A stretch of 64,000 nt of DNA from Campanula takesimana (Eukaryota; Streptophyta; Magnoliopsida; Asterales; Campanulaceae): assembly GCA_026119855.1 (NCBI GenBank), contig JAOWBW010000381.1:930001-994000 (forward strand). Reading direction: 5' to 3'. The position numbers were made by a program, and so were the translations under genes. The notes beneath the pieces are model-generated. The model was not told where the DNA came from and ran no database searches. It was given only the letters and a program-made list of their open reading frames with translations. Of the stretch, positions 31,773-43,855 are shown in pieces. Within the stretch, counting starts at the first letter, position 1. Every line of letters begins with the position of its first letter.

Positions 31773-32782
31773 TGTAGATACCCCGGGGGAACCACGGCTT
31801 GGCTAGAGCGCGCGAATTACCTAGGATGTCTAATTGTGTTTTAGAGTCACCACCGACGTTTTTGAGGAACGTAAGAAAACCTAATGTTTATGAGCCTAAG
31901 TTGATTTACAAAAACAGAGATTCTTTGGGATGAGGGGTTCGGGGGTTAGGTTACGAAATGGGAAGTACTTAAACACCCATTTCGCCCGAGCAAAGTCGGT
32001 CTTGTTTGTTCATAATTCACTTTCTAAGATAAATGTGTTCTTCCTATTAAAATAATGATGAAAGGGGTTTTAGAGTTTGAAATGTAGGGAGATGACTCCT
32101 AGGCCAATTCAATGTAATGAAAGGACCGTTAGTGTCATGTCCCAAATGGTTTTGGGTGATTGCACATTTGATCGAAGAAGAAGAAGAAGAAGAAGAAGAA
32201 GAAGAGAAGTGCTTAAAACGTTTACCTATAGTATTCTTCAAAAAGTGAACCTCTTGTCAAGCCTTGAAGAAGAGGTTGAGTACTTTTGTTGAAGAAATCC
32301 CAAAGGAAAGGTCTAGGCAAAGAGTGAGTAAAAGGTCTAAAATGATGATTTTTCAAGTCCAAAAAAGGTCCCCTTCCAATGATGGATTGGAGGGATTTTT
32401 ATAGTTGAAAAGTGACTGTTTTTGGAGCCAAACAGAGTCACAAAGATCAGTTTCCCAGGCAAAATCATGTATAATGAGCAAGGGAGAGATTCTTGGGCAG
32501 AATCTGTAACTGACATGCCCCAGAAGCGCGCGCATCCCACCTAGGCGGCAGAAGGCGCGCGCGTCTGACCTCAAGGGGCGGAGGCGCGCGACTCTGAGAA
32601 GCGATTTTTGACAGAATGGACTAGAAAGTTAGAACTGTTATTCAGTTTATCCCCGGGACTTAACGGAGTCCGTCTGGAACTTAACCAAAGTAACAGAAAC
32701 TAACAGGAAACACTTAAAAGAGGGAGAAACACAAAAATCAAGTGTGCAATCGGGGTGAGCGGTCCAAGGCAGGGTGTCTACA
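31773..32782 (-). repeat. E1 5' LTR
   Basis: 1010 bp, TGTAGATACCCC...GGGTGTCTACA. It has the same TATA box (about 32397) and GCGCGC triplet (32520-32600) as the 3' LTR. Its GAA run is shorter (about 10 units against 18). The GAGAC duplication follows. Confidence 0.95.
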
Positions 32783-32839
32783 GAGACATCGTATAACAAA
32801 CACTTTTGGACAATCCTCTCATCATCTCTTTGCTGCAAA

Positions 32840-33093
32840 CTCCCTATGTCCATAACAACTTGCACCATTTTGATTAAAATGGTCAATTTAATTACATTTT
32901 GACCAAAACTCTATAAAAAATTTGATGATTCTAATAAAAATCTAATTTTTTAATTTATAGTAATTTAATGGTGAGCCAACATTATTTTTAGATTTTCTTA
33001 AGATCATAAAATATTTTATAAAGTCTTGTTTAAAGTGCAATTAAGTTGACCATTTTAATCAAAATGGTGCAATTTATTATGAAACGGAGGGAG
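32840..33093. mobile_element. Stowaway-type MITE, 254 bp
   Basis: The left end CTCCCTATGTCCATAACAAC and the inverted right end CTCCCTCCGTTTCATAATAA share TIRs about 45 bp long, including TTGCACCATTTTGATTAAAA. The right flank is TA; the left flank is AA, so the TSD is imperfect. 33094-33333 beyond it shows no feature. Confidence 0.75.
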
Positions 33094-33333
33094 TATTGTT
33101 CAATTAATATTCCTTGGCATCCTTGCATATTCAAGTGGTGATATTATCCAACGACAATTTTGTTCGCTGGAAAACTTAGGTGTAAAGTGGCCCCAGTCAG
33201 CACGTTTTATCGAGGGAGACTAGCGTTCCAAGCAAACTCAAACACATTCAGCGAGGCGACAAATTAGACGGTGATTATTATTTGGCTCGTGCAACTGCAA
33301 CAACCATTTTAATTTGTTATTTTCAATTTTTTA

Positions 33334-33805
33334 TGTTGTGGAATTAGACCCTTCCCAACCCAACACCCAAGCAAATCGCAAGAAAACCCGGCACCACAAA
33401 CAAGCACAAGAAATAAGAAACCCAAAGCAAAAGACAAAACGAACACAAGAAATTGTTTACCCAGTTCGTCAATAATCTTGCCTACGTCTGGGGGCACTAC
33501 CAAGCCATGATCTTGCACTATAATATGTAAATATGGAGTTACAATGAGTATGTGGGCAGAACATTGCTTATATAGCAAACCTAGAATAAGACCTAATCCT
33601 AAACATAAGAGAAATCCCAAAAATACTGCAATTCCCGAATTCCCATTGGGGGCACCGAGCGCCCGCCTGGGTTACCCCAAGCGCCCGCCTGAATTAGCCT
33701 CGCCAGGAACCAAGACTTCCTGCCCGCCTGGGTAGACGCAAGCGCCCGCTTGCCCTGCATCCGAATTTTCTTCTCTTTGTTCCTTAGAAGATCTCTATTC
33801 CAACA
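33334..33805 (-). repeat. Copia C 3' LTR
   Basis: Begins TGTTGTGGAATTAG and ends TCTATTCCAACA. It contains a minus-strand TATA (GCTATATAAGC at about 33568) and AAGCGCCCGC(C/T)TG-type motifs at 33655-33750. About 14 substitutions and a 12-bp indel separate it from the other LTR by eye. Confidence 0.9.
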
Positions 33806-34064
33806 ATCTCCTACCTAGAGATCAACCGCATATATCAGCCCCGTATCCGTCTTCAACTCATCCTTGGTGTCTTCCTAGTGCTCATCTCGATCATGGTAGT
33901 GCCGTCCTCCTCCCCTATTCTCCAAGCCCCGTTGAAGCTAAACCCAGCTTCAACTTCACCTTGCTTGAGAAACCTGGAGCCTTTGCATCTGATCTACACT
34001 CACCGTTAGATCTGCGCAGCAGAATATCCGATCCTGGAGTATATGGTCCATCTTCAGTGACCCC

Positions 34065-35500
34065 TTATCCTTGGTCATCATGAACCGTACCGCTCCCACC
34101 CAAGTCTAGAATATCCATGCGAATCTCCCTCGCATCACCGTATTCCTTAAACTCCCTGAGCTCATACTCCCCACCATTATCCATGAAGGTCATGTAATTT
34201 GACACAGCAAACCGAGAAGTTACCGGGGATACCCCCTTCTCACCCATGTGACCCAATCGACAGTGCCACAAATCCGTATCACCCTTGGCTGACGCCACCG
34301 CGATACTATCCTTAGTGTTTGTCAAGTACAATCTTCCTTCCCTATTACCCCGAGCGATCTCACAATCCTCCTTGGTAATAACCCAGTTCCTGCAGCTAAA
34401 AGTTACCGTGTAACCTTCTTCACCCAGTTGCCCAACTGATATCAGGTTCTTTTTCAAACCTGGAATGTGTCTCACCCCGTGTAGATGTAGGACCTTCCCA
34501 TCTGATGCTCCTATTCTGACATCCCCCTTCCTCTTGATTTCCAAAGGCTCGCCATCCGCCAGATAGACCTTACCGAAATCACCGGAAGTGTAATTTTTCA
34601 TCGCTCCTGCATGCCCGCATGAGTGGAATGATGCTCCCGAATCCAGCACCCATGATTCTAGGGCACTACTATCGCTGAGAATCAGTACATCGTCACCTTC
34701 GATTATCACATTCGCCGAATTATCCCTTCGCATGGGACAATCCCTCTTGTAGTGTCCTAACTCCTTACAATGATAGCACTCTACCGATCCTCTGGCAACC
34801 CTTGGTCTTTCTTTGTTCTCCGCAGACTGATCCCCACCCCCGATTACGCTTTCCCTTGACCCTGTTCTCCCTTTATTGCTAGAACCCGGTCTTCCCCTAC
34901 TAGTTGTAGCCAAGACCGATTCCGAAGTAGACGGTGTCCCCAACTTATTTATGAGATTTTCCTCGCCCAAGAGAAAGTCCTTAACATCATTATACTTCAA
35001 TTTGTTTTTACCCGCTGAAGCATTTAACGCTGTCACCGTTCCGCTCCAACTCCTTGGTAAGGACGCTAGCAATAAACACGCATGACCCTCATCACTGAAA
35101 GTAATCTCCAACGCAGTCAATGAGTCTATAATATCCATAAACTCATCGATGTGTTTAGCTATGGATCCTCCCTCTTGCATCTTGAGACTACCCATCTTGC
35201 GTATCAAATCAACCTTCTTTGCAGCAGATGGAGTTTCAAATATCTCAGTAAGATAATCCAATAGCTCCTTGGTGGTTTTCGCCTTCTTGGTAGTCTTCGC
35301 GATCCACTTCGACAAAGTAGATCAAACCACCCCTAAGGCTTTCCGATCCATAAGATCTCAGTCTTCCTGTTTTCCGCTTTCCGGCTTGACTCCTGTTAGA
35401 GGTTTATAGAGATCCTTATTATACAAGACATCCTCTATTTGCATCCTCCAATACCCATAGTCAGACCCATCGAATTTCTCCACCGCTTGTTTATCCTTGC
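34065..35500 (-). pseudogene. Copia C Gag-protease ORF with deleted integrase
   Basis: The N-terminal piece (MGKDKQAVEKFDGSDYGYWR, about 35500) is followed after a frame break by a 416-residue ORF (34065-35315). This ORF has the Gag UBN2 domain, a zinc knuckle CYHCKELGHYKRDC and the protease motif WVLDSGASFH. The pre-integrase segment LWHCRLGHMGEKG follows. The frame then passes straight to integrase scraps (FMDNGGEYELREFKEY) and ends. The integrase core, RT and RNase H are missing. The deletion is in-frame enough to leave one long ORF. Confidence 0.85.
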
Positions 35501-35544
35501 CCATTCTTGATTGCTTTATAAACCCCTTTGATCGTCCAACCAAA

Positions 35545-35557
35545 GCTCTTGATACCA
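35545..35557 (-). other. Copia C primer-binding site
   Basis: The minus strand reads TGGTATCAAGAGC, 2 bp from the LTR. It is complementary to initiator tRNA-Met apart from one inserted or changed base. Confidence 0.8.
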
Positions 35558-35559
35558 GT

Positions 35560-36043
35560 TGTTGTGGAATTAGAACCTTCCCAACCCAACACCCAAGCAA
35601 ATCGCAAGAAAACCCGGCACCACAAACAAGCACAAGAAATAAGAAACCCAAAGCAAAAGACAAAACGAACACAAGAAATTGTTTACCCAGTTCGTCAATA
35701 ATCTTGACTACGTCTGGGGGAACTACCAAGCCAGGATCTTGCACTATAATAGGTCAATATGGAGTTACAATGAGTATGGGGGCGGAACATTGCTTATATA
35801 ACAAACCTAGAATAAGACCTAATCCTAAACATAAGAGAAATCCCGAAAATACTGCAATTCCCGAATTCCCATCGGGGGCACCGAGCGCCCGCCTGAGTTA
35901 CCCCAAGCGCCCGCCTGAATTAGCCTCGCTAGGAACCAAGACTTCCTGCCCGCTAGGGCGCCCGCTTGGGTAGATGCAAGCGCCCGCTTGCCCTGCATCC
36001 GAATTTTCTTCTCTTTGTTCCTTAGAAGATCTCTATTCCAACA
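35560..36043 (-). repeat. Copia C 5' LTR
   Basis: 484 bp, TGTTGTGG...TTCCAACA. It carries one more GCGCCCGCTTGG motif than the 3' LTR, which accounts for the length difference. Confidence 0.9.
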
Positions 36044-36132
36044 TATTATTGTATTTAAATATTTCTTTAATTGTTGTTTCTGTTGTAATTGCGCTAACAA
36101 GAATAAATAAGATTACCAACTTAGAGATCAAA

Positions 36133-36446
36133 CCCAAGCCTTCATTTGCCGAGTGGTATAGGGCTTGGGACTTCCTTCGGGAGGTCTCAGGTTCGATTCC
36201 CCTACCCCCCCCCTTCCCCAATAACAAGTGGCCTCTAATAAGTTGGATGTCCCAGGTTCGACTCCCTCCGGTGAGATTGTGGAGAACTTGTGATGCTATG
36301 TCCCATATTGTTTCACTGTAATAGGTTCCAATAGGGGAGGAGCTTGTAATAGACTATGCTATAGATTTGTAATAGACTTCATAAGTGTTTGTAACACGAT
36401 GGCAATTGCCTTGGAATGAAATGATATGTTAACTTGTCAAAAAAAA
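36133..36446 (+). mobile_element. tRNA-derived SINE, 314 bp, with target duplication
   Basis: The head has an A box TGCCGAGTGG (36147-36156) and a B box GGTTCGATTCC (36190-36200), spaced as in a tRNA. A second B-box-like GGTTCGACTCC lies at 36255-36265, so part of the head is duplicated. A poly(A) tail ends the element. The 14-bp flanks ACTTAGAGATCAAA (36119-36132) and ACTTACAGATCAAA (36447-36460) are a TSD with one mismatch. A (C)9 run at 36207-36215 splits the head. Confidence 0.85.
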
Positions 36447-36572
36447 ACTTACAGATCAAAGTATTACTACCTCTTCTCAAAATGAATTAAAAGCAGTTGA
36501 ATTGATCAGTACACATTATTGATTTCGAACTTGTAAATGAGTATAAAAGAGTGGCAAAATCTCATATTTATA

Positions 36573-36823
36573 CTCCCTTTCTCTGAATAAATGTTATAGT
36601 TGACAAGTCAATGTTTTTAAGCTTTAGTTACGTTTTCTTAATTGCCTTAATGTATTCATCTAGGTAGAGTGACACATTCTATGGCATTGCAATGCTTGTG
36701 CCTATTAGAATTGGTAGTATAGGAATATCACCAAACATCATACCCTCTTTTTAGTAAAAAGATATTTATTTTGGGACAGACGAAAATAAAAAGTAGAATA
36801 TTTATTCCGAGATAGAGGTGTAG
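36573..36823. mobile_element. Stowaway-like MITE, 251 bp
   Basis: The left end CTCCCTTTCTCTGAATAAAT and the inverted right end CTACACCTCTATCTCGGAAT lie between TA dinucleotides. The body has the usual GTAGAATATTTATTC inverted match. The stretch 36826-37050 beyond it has no recognised feature. Confidence 0.7.
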
Positions 36824-37050
36824 TAATTAGTGAAGATAATTAGCATAGGGATTCGTCTCCCGTAAAACGCATTTTACCAAGCAATTAGGAAAAATGTGTT
36901 TTGCAAAAACGACGCGATTTGGCTTGAAAAAAATCAAATGACAATTTGAGGGCCTAAACGACGTCTTTCGGCAATTTTAAACCGGAATCATGGAGCAAAG
37001 CCCGATGACTTCTGTTTCTCATCAAATTCCCTTTCACAAAAACCCATTTG

Positions 37051-38017
37051 TGTAGACACCCCGCCTTGGACCGCTCACCCCGATTGCACATTTGATTTTG
37101 TGTTTCTCCCTCTTTTAAGTTTATCTTTGTTAGTTTCTATTACTTCTGTTAAGTTCCTGACTGACTTCGTTAAGTCCAGGGACTAAACTGAATAACAAGG
37201 CTGACTTTCTAGTCCATTCTGTAAAAAAAGCTATCTCTGAATCGCGCGCCTCCGACCATAGGAGCCAGAAGCGCGCGCCTTCCGCCCCCAAGGTAGGAAG
37301 CGCGCACCTCTGGGCGCCAGTTACAGATTTCTGTCCAAGAATCTCTCCCTTGTTCATCTTACATGATTTTGCCCGGGAAAAATTTCTTGATGACTGAGTT
37401 TTGGCACCAAAAACATATATTTTCTACCTATAAAAACATTTCTTTTCCACCATTTTCAAGGACCGAAAAAGAGCTCTCTACAAAAAATATACCAAAATCA
37501 CTTCCAAGGCTTTTTTCAAGTAATTCACCGAGAAGTGTTTGAAGGTCTTCGAAGCATAGGTAAAAGTCCATTTTTTCCCTTTCTTCTCTACTTCATCTCT
37601 TCTCTCTTTTACTTTAATCAAACGTGCAATCACCCAAACATTTTGGGACATGACACCGGAGACTACTTCACTTCATTGAAGCTAGTCAAAGAGTTATCTC
37701 CCTACATTTCAAACACCCCCTTTTAAACCCCCTTTTATTATAGTCAAAAATAGGAAGAACATCATTTTATTTATGTAGACTTTGATCAAGCAAGACCAAC
37801 ATTAGTTGGGCGAGGTGGGTGTTTAAGTACTTCCTATCTCGTAACCTAACCTCCGAACCTCCAAACAAGAATCTCTGTTTTCATAATAAACTTAGGCTAT
37901 ACATTAGGTTTTTCTTATGTTCCTATAAAATATATGTGACGACTCTAAAACACAAATAGACACCCTAGGAATAACTCGCGTGCTCTAGCCAAGCCGTGCC
38001 CTCCCGGGGTATCTACA
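37051..38017 (+). repeat. E2 5' LTR
   Basis: 967 bp, TGTAGACACCCCGCC...CCCGGGGTATCTACA. A TATA box (CCTATAAAAAC at about 37428) follows three GCGCGC-type motifs at 37237-37320. Confidence 0.95.
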
Positions 38018-38018
38018 G

Positions 38019-38036
38019 TGGTGACTCCGCTGGGGA
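38019..38036 (+). other. E2 primer-binding site
   Basis: TGGTGACTCCGCTGGGGA follows the LTR after one base. It is the same site type as in E1 and E3. Confidence 0.85.
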
Positions 38037-39358
38037 AGTTTGAAGGTTAAACTTGCGTTTCTGATCAATGTCTACCTTTTTCTGGGCATTCTGGTTCCTG
38101 ATGGGGGAAGCGTGCGCCTCTGGCCTTCTTGGCCTAAGGCGCGCGCGTCCCACATCAATGACCAGAATCGCCCGCCTCTCATATGTTCTTCCTATTTTTG
38201 TTTTTTTTCAACACTAATCATTTCTACAGGGGTTACAATGTATATTCAGGACCAGGGCAATCCCCTGAGTCCAAAGTCTGACAGTCTGAAAGGTTTGCCC
38301 AGAAGCGGGCGCCTCCCATAGACACTGCGCCATGCGCGCGCTTCCCACAACACGAGCCAAAGGCGCGCGCTTCTGGGCAGTTTTCCAGAACAGGAACAGG
38401 TTCCCAGAACAGAGCAGAGTGATGGGGTGTGGGCACAGTTGCCTGCATCAGGACTGATTTGGACCTCTTAAACTGATTTGTTTTGTGTTTTTTTTTATCG
38501 GTCACACGGGTGATTCAAGAGTTGTAATTACGTGCTTATTTGATTTTCTTTCATTCATAAAAAAAAGTAAAAAATGTTTAGTCACATGTTGGACCTCACA
38601 CTACGTGCACAAATTCCTATAAATTGCTCACTATCGAGTCGCACAAGTTCATAACCCCAAACCCGTCGAGGCCCGTCCTAGGAAGTTTCAACCTCCACCC
38701 GACCTTGACTCTTTCAAAGCAGTAAACCTCAACCCGTGGCGTAGTTCATGACTACATGCCGGGGGTGACCTTAAGCCTCTCATTAGCCGAACACAAGCCA
38801 ACACAATTCTAGTTAGGGTCTAACACTCCGTGACTAAGTCGGTTTTCATGTGCCGAGATTTCCCTAAACTAATGTCTTCAAAACATACATGCCAAGTGGT
38901 TATCATGGACGAAATAAAAAGCCGTCCCCAAGCGGTTATTATGGACGAAAATAAAAATCCGTCCCCGCATGTATGCTTTACTACATTAATTTAGTTTAAT
39001 CCCGACATGTGTAGGATTCACAAGCATGATGAAATCCGATGAGTATATGGGACCGCGAGAAGGTCTATATACTAGTGTGACGATTCCATTATTTCCTTAG
39101 AAACTCAAAAGGGACTCCGTCCCTCCGACTTATATAAAAAAAGAGAGTATTTTCTTTATATGGTTTGAGTCGTGTGCCCACTGTGTGTTCTAAACCTCTT
39201 CATGGACCGAAAGTGTTACTCAAGACTGACAAGGGCCTCTTCTGCAATATAGGTTCAATTGGTACTTACCGTGTCTACCGGGATTCATCAAATCGGTTAG
39301 TTCATGAAGAGATTACTCCAACAGCACCAACAGCAACCATGACCGTAGCAGCAACACC
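38037..39358 (+). other. E2 5' leader
   Basis: Non-coding leader with two GCGCGC clusters (38105-38175, 38300-38370) and the hairpin pair at 38907-38965 (for example GGACGAAAATAAAAATCCGT). A frame from 39165 matches the segment upstream of gag in E3 (PTVCSKPLHGPKVLLKTDKG), so translation may start earlier than 39359. Confidence 0.7.
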
Positions 39359-41407
39359 ATGTCTCTCGAACAACTTTCAGCTATGGTCCAAGTGCTCCAT
39401 GATCAAGTCTCCACTCTTAATAAGGAGGCCCAAAATAAGGATGATCTTTGGCAATCTCACCTCGACAACCAAAGAGAGGCCCACGAGGCCGAGATGGAGC
39501 AAATGAAAGAAAAGCTCACCAAGCTTGCCAAGGGTAAAAACAAGAAAGACAATGACGAGTCCGAATGGACCGAGGGTTTGTTTGAGAGCCCCTATGTCAA
39601 TGCCCGCACCAAGAAAATGGGGGAACCGAGCACCGAGAACAATGCGCACAAGATGGTTGATTCAATTATGGCTTACATAGATCAACGCTTCAACGGCCTC
39701 AACGTGGGGAAAAAATCCCGACACGAGCCTTTATCAGTCCTCCATTCTCATGAGCACAATGGCCGCTCTCCCCGACAAGTTCAAGATGCTCGACATCAGC
39801 AAGTTCAAAGGCAACTGTTGTCCCATGGCACACATCGAGACTTACATTTGGGCTATGGTACCGAAGAAGGTCTCTCCTAAAGTTATGGCACAATGCTTCC
39901 CTCTTACTCTCGAGGGGGCGGCAAAGGATTGGTATGCTACTCTCCCATTCACAGTCCGTCTTGATTGGGACGCCACCATGCTTGCCTTCAAAAGTCAATA
40001 CCAAGGCAACACCACCCACCGGCCAACTAAGAAAGAGCTCGAGAACACTACTCAAAGGGACAATGGATCCTTCATTGACTTCACGAGAAGGTGGAATGAC
40101 AAGCTTGCTGAGATTGTCGAGAGGCCTAACACTAAGGAACAAATGGACATCTTTTTCAAGTGTCTAAAAATTGATCTCCGCACCCACCTAAGTAGGGCTT
40201 GCTATGCGGATTTCTCTCAAATGTATGAGGCATGGATCCGAATGGATGAGTTGCTCAAGGAGATCAAGAAAAATGCTCCTAGCTTCCGTTACAAGGCCGC
40301 CTCTAACTCCACGAAAGAGGCTTCGGTTAATGGCGTCACCACCGACAAGGGGAATTACAAAATGGTTCCTCCACCTCAAGGCAAGAACTTCCAAGATGAT
40401 CGTGTCTACACTCCTCTCCATGGCATGACTATCACCAAGGTCTTTGAAGCTCTCAAGGCCAAAGGGCAAGTTACTCCTCTCCAAGGGTACAAACCCAAGA
40501 CGATACGTCCCAACCATGCCCACCACAAGCATTGTGGCTACCACCAATATAGTGGCCACACCACCGAGGAATGTTTTGTCCTCCGCAATGTCATTAAAGA
40601 TCTCATAGACAAGAAAGAGTTCATAGTGACTAGTGGCAATGATGTCAATGTAATAGAGTTAGGAGAGTTTGAGGAGACCACTTATTCAATCCCAATTATG
40701 AATAAGGACTCCAATGTTATGAATGCAATTGATAATTCTTGCTACGTTGTGACTTATGATGAGATAATGAGGGAAGTATTAGAGAATAGGAAAAAAGAGG
40801 CAAGATGGGAACGTCAACATGCTAACTCGATCCGGACGAGTCATAGCAAACAACCACACTACTTCTGCACCAAGCACCTCTTCTCAAAGATCACAAGCTC
40901 GTGACACTCCCGAAGATCCTTTGTTGATACAACTCAAGAAAACTCAAGCCAACATCTCCATTTGGGACCTCATTGCATCCTCGAAGAAGCACCGAGATCT
41001 TGTCATCAGTAATCTCGATGACACATTAGTCTCTCCTGACACAACTCCCGAGGACCTCATTGCAATGATAGGCCACATTCATTTTGGCAATGTCATCACT
41101 TTTGCCGATCACAATGAGGCCATTTATCTCAAAGTGAGAGCAAGGGGGAGACCTATTTCAAGAGTCTTGGTCGACGGCGGTTCCGCACTCAACTTGATGC
41201 CCAGGTGAATCATGGGCATACTGGGGCTTAAGAATTCAGACTTAAAGCCTTCTACTCAAGTGATCCGAGGTTACGACAGCACTACCCGCACAGTCATGGG
41301 TATGGTGGAAATAGACATTGAGTTTGGAAGTATGGTCATGTCCGTCCCGTTCCAAGTGCTCGATGTGTCTTCCTCATTCAATTTGCTCTTGGGCCGACCG
41401 TGGATAC
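39359..41407 (+). pseudogene. E2 gag and protease, left part
   Basis: The Gag coiled coil starts MSLEQLSAMVQVLHDQVSTL. A frameshift near 39710 moves to the capsid frame (39750-40800, with EGAAKDWYATLPFTVRLDWD). Another near 40800 leads to LTRSGRVIANNHTTSAPSTS and a protease-like RVLVDGGSALNLMP at about 41190. A TGA at 41206-41208 breaks the frame, which reopens to LLLGRPWI. E3 then interrupts the next codon. Knuckle-like CGYHQYSGHTTEECF is intact. Confidence 0.85.
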
Positions 41408-42355
41408 TGTAGATACCCCGGGAAACCACAGCTTGGCTATAGCGGTGAATTATCCTAGGATGTCCAACTTGTTTTTAGAGTCGCCACCTATGTTTTGAGG
41501 AACATAAGAAAAACCTATAGATTGTAGCCTAAGTTTGATTACGAAAACAGAGATTCTTTGTTTTGAGGTTCGGGGGTTAGATTACGAGATGGGAAGTACC
41601 GAAACACCCATCTCGCCCAACTAAAGTTGGTCTTGCTTGATCAAAATCTACATGAATGAAAATGTTCTTCTTCTTTAAGTCATGAAAAGGGGGGATTTAA
41701 AATAGGATTTGGAATGTAGGAGATGACTCCTTAACCAACCTCAATGAGATGAGGTGATCATTAGAGTCATGTCCCAAAATGATTTGGGTGATTGCACATT
41801 TGATTAAAGTAAAAAGAGAGAGAGGAGATGAAGTAGAAAAGAAAGGAAAAGATGGACTTTTACCTACAATTTGAAGAACTTCAAATGTTGCTTAATGAGA
41901 TTCTTGGAGAACCTTTAGAAAGTGATTTTTTGTCTAGTTTTCGATCCTTGAAAATGGAGGTAAAGGGAGGTTTTTATAGGTGAAAGAGGGGTGTTTTTGG
42001 TGCCAAAACTCAGTCACCAAGAAATCCTTCCCGGGCAAAATCTTGTAAATTGAGCAAGGGAGGGAATCCTGGCCAGAAATCTGTAACTGACGCCCAGAGG
42101 CGCGCGCTTCCTGCTTTGGGGGCGGGAGGCGCGCGCTCCTGGATCCTCCTGTCGGAGGCGCGCGACTCAGAGAAGGAAATTTTGACAGAATGGACTAGAA
42201 AGTCAGCCCTGTCATTCAGTTTAGTCCCTAGACTTAACGAAGTCAGTCAAAAACTTAACGGAAGTGACAGAAACTAACGAGAAACACTTAAAATGGGGAG
42301 AAACACAAGATCAAATGTGCAATCGGGGTGACCGGTCCAAGGTAGGGTGTCTACA
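41408..42355 (-). repeat. E3 3' LTR
   Basis: 948 bp, TGTAGATACCCCGGGAAACC...GTAGGGTGTCTACA. The GCGCGC triplet is at 42098-42172 and a minus-strand TATA at about 41970. The first 466 bp are identical to the 5' LTR. Confidence 0.95.
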
Positions 42356-42536
42356 GAGCCCCTCGGCGACGTGGATTGCAAAGCAAAACGCGTCGACGAA
42401 AGTTAAAAACACCCGCCGAGGACATCACCAAGAAAAGGCAAAGACTCGATGAAAGCAGGAATTTGAAATTGCGAGAGATAGTGGTACGCTCCCTGTGTGA
42501 GCGGCTTTTGTTGATAGAGGGGGTGGCATGATCCGT

Positions 42537-43279
42537 TAGGTGAACCTGCCGGCTGAATGTTTTGAATGAGGCCGTTAGTGAACCTTTTGATGAATCCGTT
42601 AGTGAATCCCTTGGATGAGTCCGTTGGTGAACCCTTGTTGACGAATCCGTTAGTGAATCCCTTGGATGAGTCTGTTGGTGAACCCTTGTTGACGAATCCG
42701 TTAGTGAATCCGTTTGATGAATCCGTTAGTGAATCCCTTGGATGAGTCCGTTGGTGAACCCTTGTTGACGAATCCGTTAGTGAATCTGTTGGATGAGTCC
42801 GTTGGTGAACCCTTGTTGACGAATCCGTTAGTGAATCCGTTTGATGAATCCGTTAGTGAATCCCTTGGATGAGTCCGTTGGTGAACCCTCGTTGACGAAT
42901 CCGTTAGTGAATCCGTTTGATGAATCCGTTAGTGAATCCCTTGGATGAGTCCGTTGGTGAACCCTTGTTGACGAATCCGTTAGTGAATCCGTTTGATGAA
43001 TCCGTTAGTGAATCCCTTGGATGAGTCCGTTGGTGAACCCTTGTTGACGAATCCGTTAGTGAATCCGTTGGATGAGTCCGTTGGTGAACCCTTGTTGACG
43101 AATCCGTTAGTGAATCCGTTTGATGAATCCGTTAGTGAATCCCTTGGATGAGTCCGTTGGTGAACCCTTGTTGACGAATTCGTTAGTGAATCCGTTTGAT
43201 GAATCCGTTAGTGAATCCCTTGGATGAGTCCGTTGGTGAACCCTTGTTGACGAATCCGTTAGTGAATCCGTTTGATGAA
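42537..43279. repeat. E3 tandem-repeat array upstream of the 3' LTR
   Basis: A basic unit of about 25 bp (GAATCCGTTAGTGAATCC plus TTTGAT or CTTGGAT) is arranged in higher-order units of about 75 bp that include GAGTCCGTTGGTGAACCC. It occupies the same place as the unrelated arrays in E1 and E2. Confidence 0.95.
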
Positions 43280-43627
43280 ATATTGCTTTGAAGTCTCGTG
43301 CCATTTGGAGTCACACTTGACTTTTTGAATTGCGGGGTACGGGCATAGTTGACCGCGACCAGAAAAATGTTCCTGCTGGGGATGAAATGTTGAGATTGAC
43401 TCTTGAGGGGGGTGTGGCACCCGTGACAGAACTTAGGGAGTTCGGAATTTTGAAGAGGACAGCCTACTTTTGAGTGGGAGTTTCTATCCTACTTTCGATT
43501 TTTGACATGCCTTAAGGGCGGACCAGAAAAAGGTGTGCCCAACTGGGTGTCCGAGGATCGGGGCAGTGTCTTGATTTAGGCTGGAGATATCTGACAAGGC
43601 CCTTTTCTTGAAGCGATTTAGACATGG

Positions 43628-43702
43628 GAGGCGCGCGCCTTCCTATGTAGGATTGGGACGCGCGCGCACTTCAGACTGCTGGCGGGTGGCGCGCGCGTCT
43701 GG
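43628..43702. promoter_or_regulatory. GCGCGC near-palindromes upstream of E3 reverse gene
   Basis: Three motifs (GGAGGCGCGCGCCTTCC, GGACGCGCGCGCACTTC, GGTGGCGCGCGCGTCTGG) spaced about 32 bp, ending about 50 bp before the TATA box. Confidence 0.7.
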
Positions 43703-43753
43703 GAGGCGGAATTCCGGGCTTGACATTTGCTGACCAAAAGAGCCCCCAACAGC

Positions 43754-43760
43754 TATAATA
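43754..43760 (+). promoter_or_regulatory. TATA box of E3 reverse gene
   Basis: TATAATA within CCCAACAGCTATAATATC, 96 bp upstream of the ATG; same context as in E1 and E2. Confidence 0.6.
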
Positions 43761-43855
43761 TCATCTTCTGTTCGACCACTTGATTCTCACAGCTCCTTTC
43801 TACCCTTTTTGAACATCATATTATTGCTTAACTTCGCTTGTGATCAACATTTTCC

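Larger units (their letters stand above)
22119..32782 (-). mobile_element. E1: complete Ty3/gypsy Tat/Ogre-lineage element, 10.7 kb
   Basis: The element is bounded by LTRs of 1029 and 1010 bp and a 5-bp duplication GAGAC (22114-22118, 32783-32787). On the minus strand it reads PBS, leader, gag, pol, hairpin pair, an oppositely oriented gene, tandem repeats and 3' LTR. The extra RNase H before integrase is the mark of the Tat/Ogre lineage. About 1.35 kb carrying the protease and G-patch, present in E3, is absent. By eye the LTRs differ at about 17 sites plus a GAA-run length change, so insertion was fairly recent. Confidence 0.95.
33334..36043 (-). mobile_element. Copia C: internally deleted Ty1/copia element, 2.7 kb
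   Basis: Similar LTRs (472 and 484 bp) bound an internal region with Gag, protease and scraps of integrase only. The PBS on the minus strand is TGGTATCAAGAGC, a copia tRNA-Met site with one extra A. The flanks TTTTA and TATTA are a near-match TSD. RT and RNase H are absent, so any movement needs a helper. Confidence 0.9.

Noticed and set aside
32047..32241. Poly-Ser ORF in an LTR
   Set aside because: Translation of the GAA/TTC microsatellite in E1's 5' LTR.
36147..36200. Possible tRNA gene (A and B boxes)
   Set aside because: No cloverleaf closes, and body, poly(A) tail and TSD show a SINE.
42537..43279. Regular short repeats that might be called a CRISPR array
   Set aside because: Units are contiguous with no unique spacers, in plant DNA inside an LTR element; it is a minisatellite.
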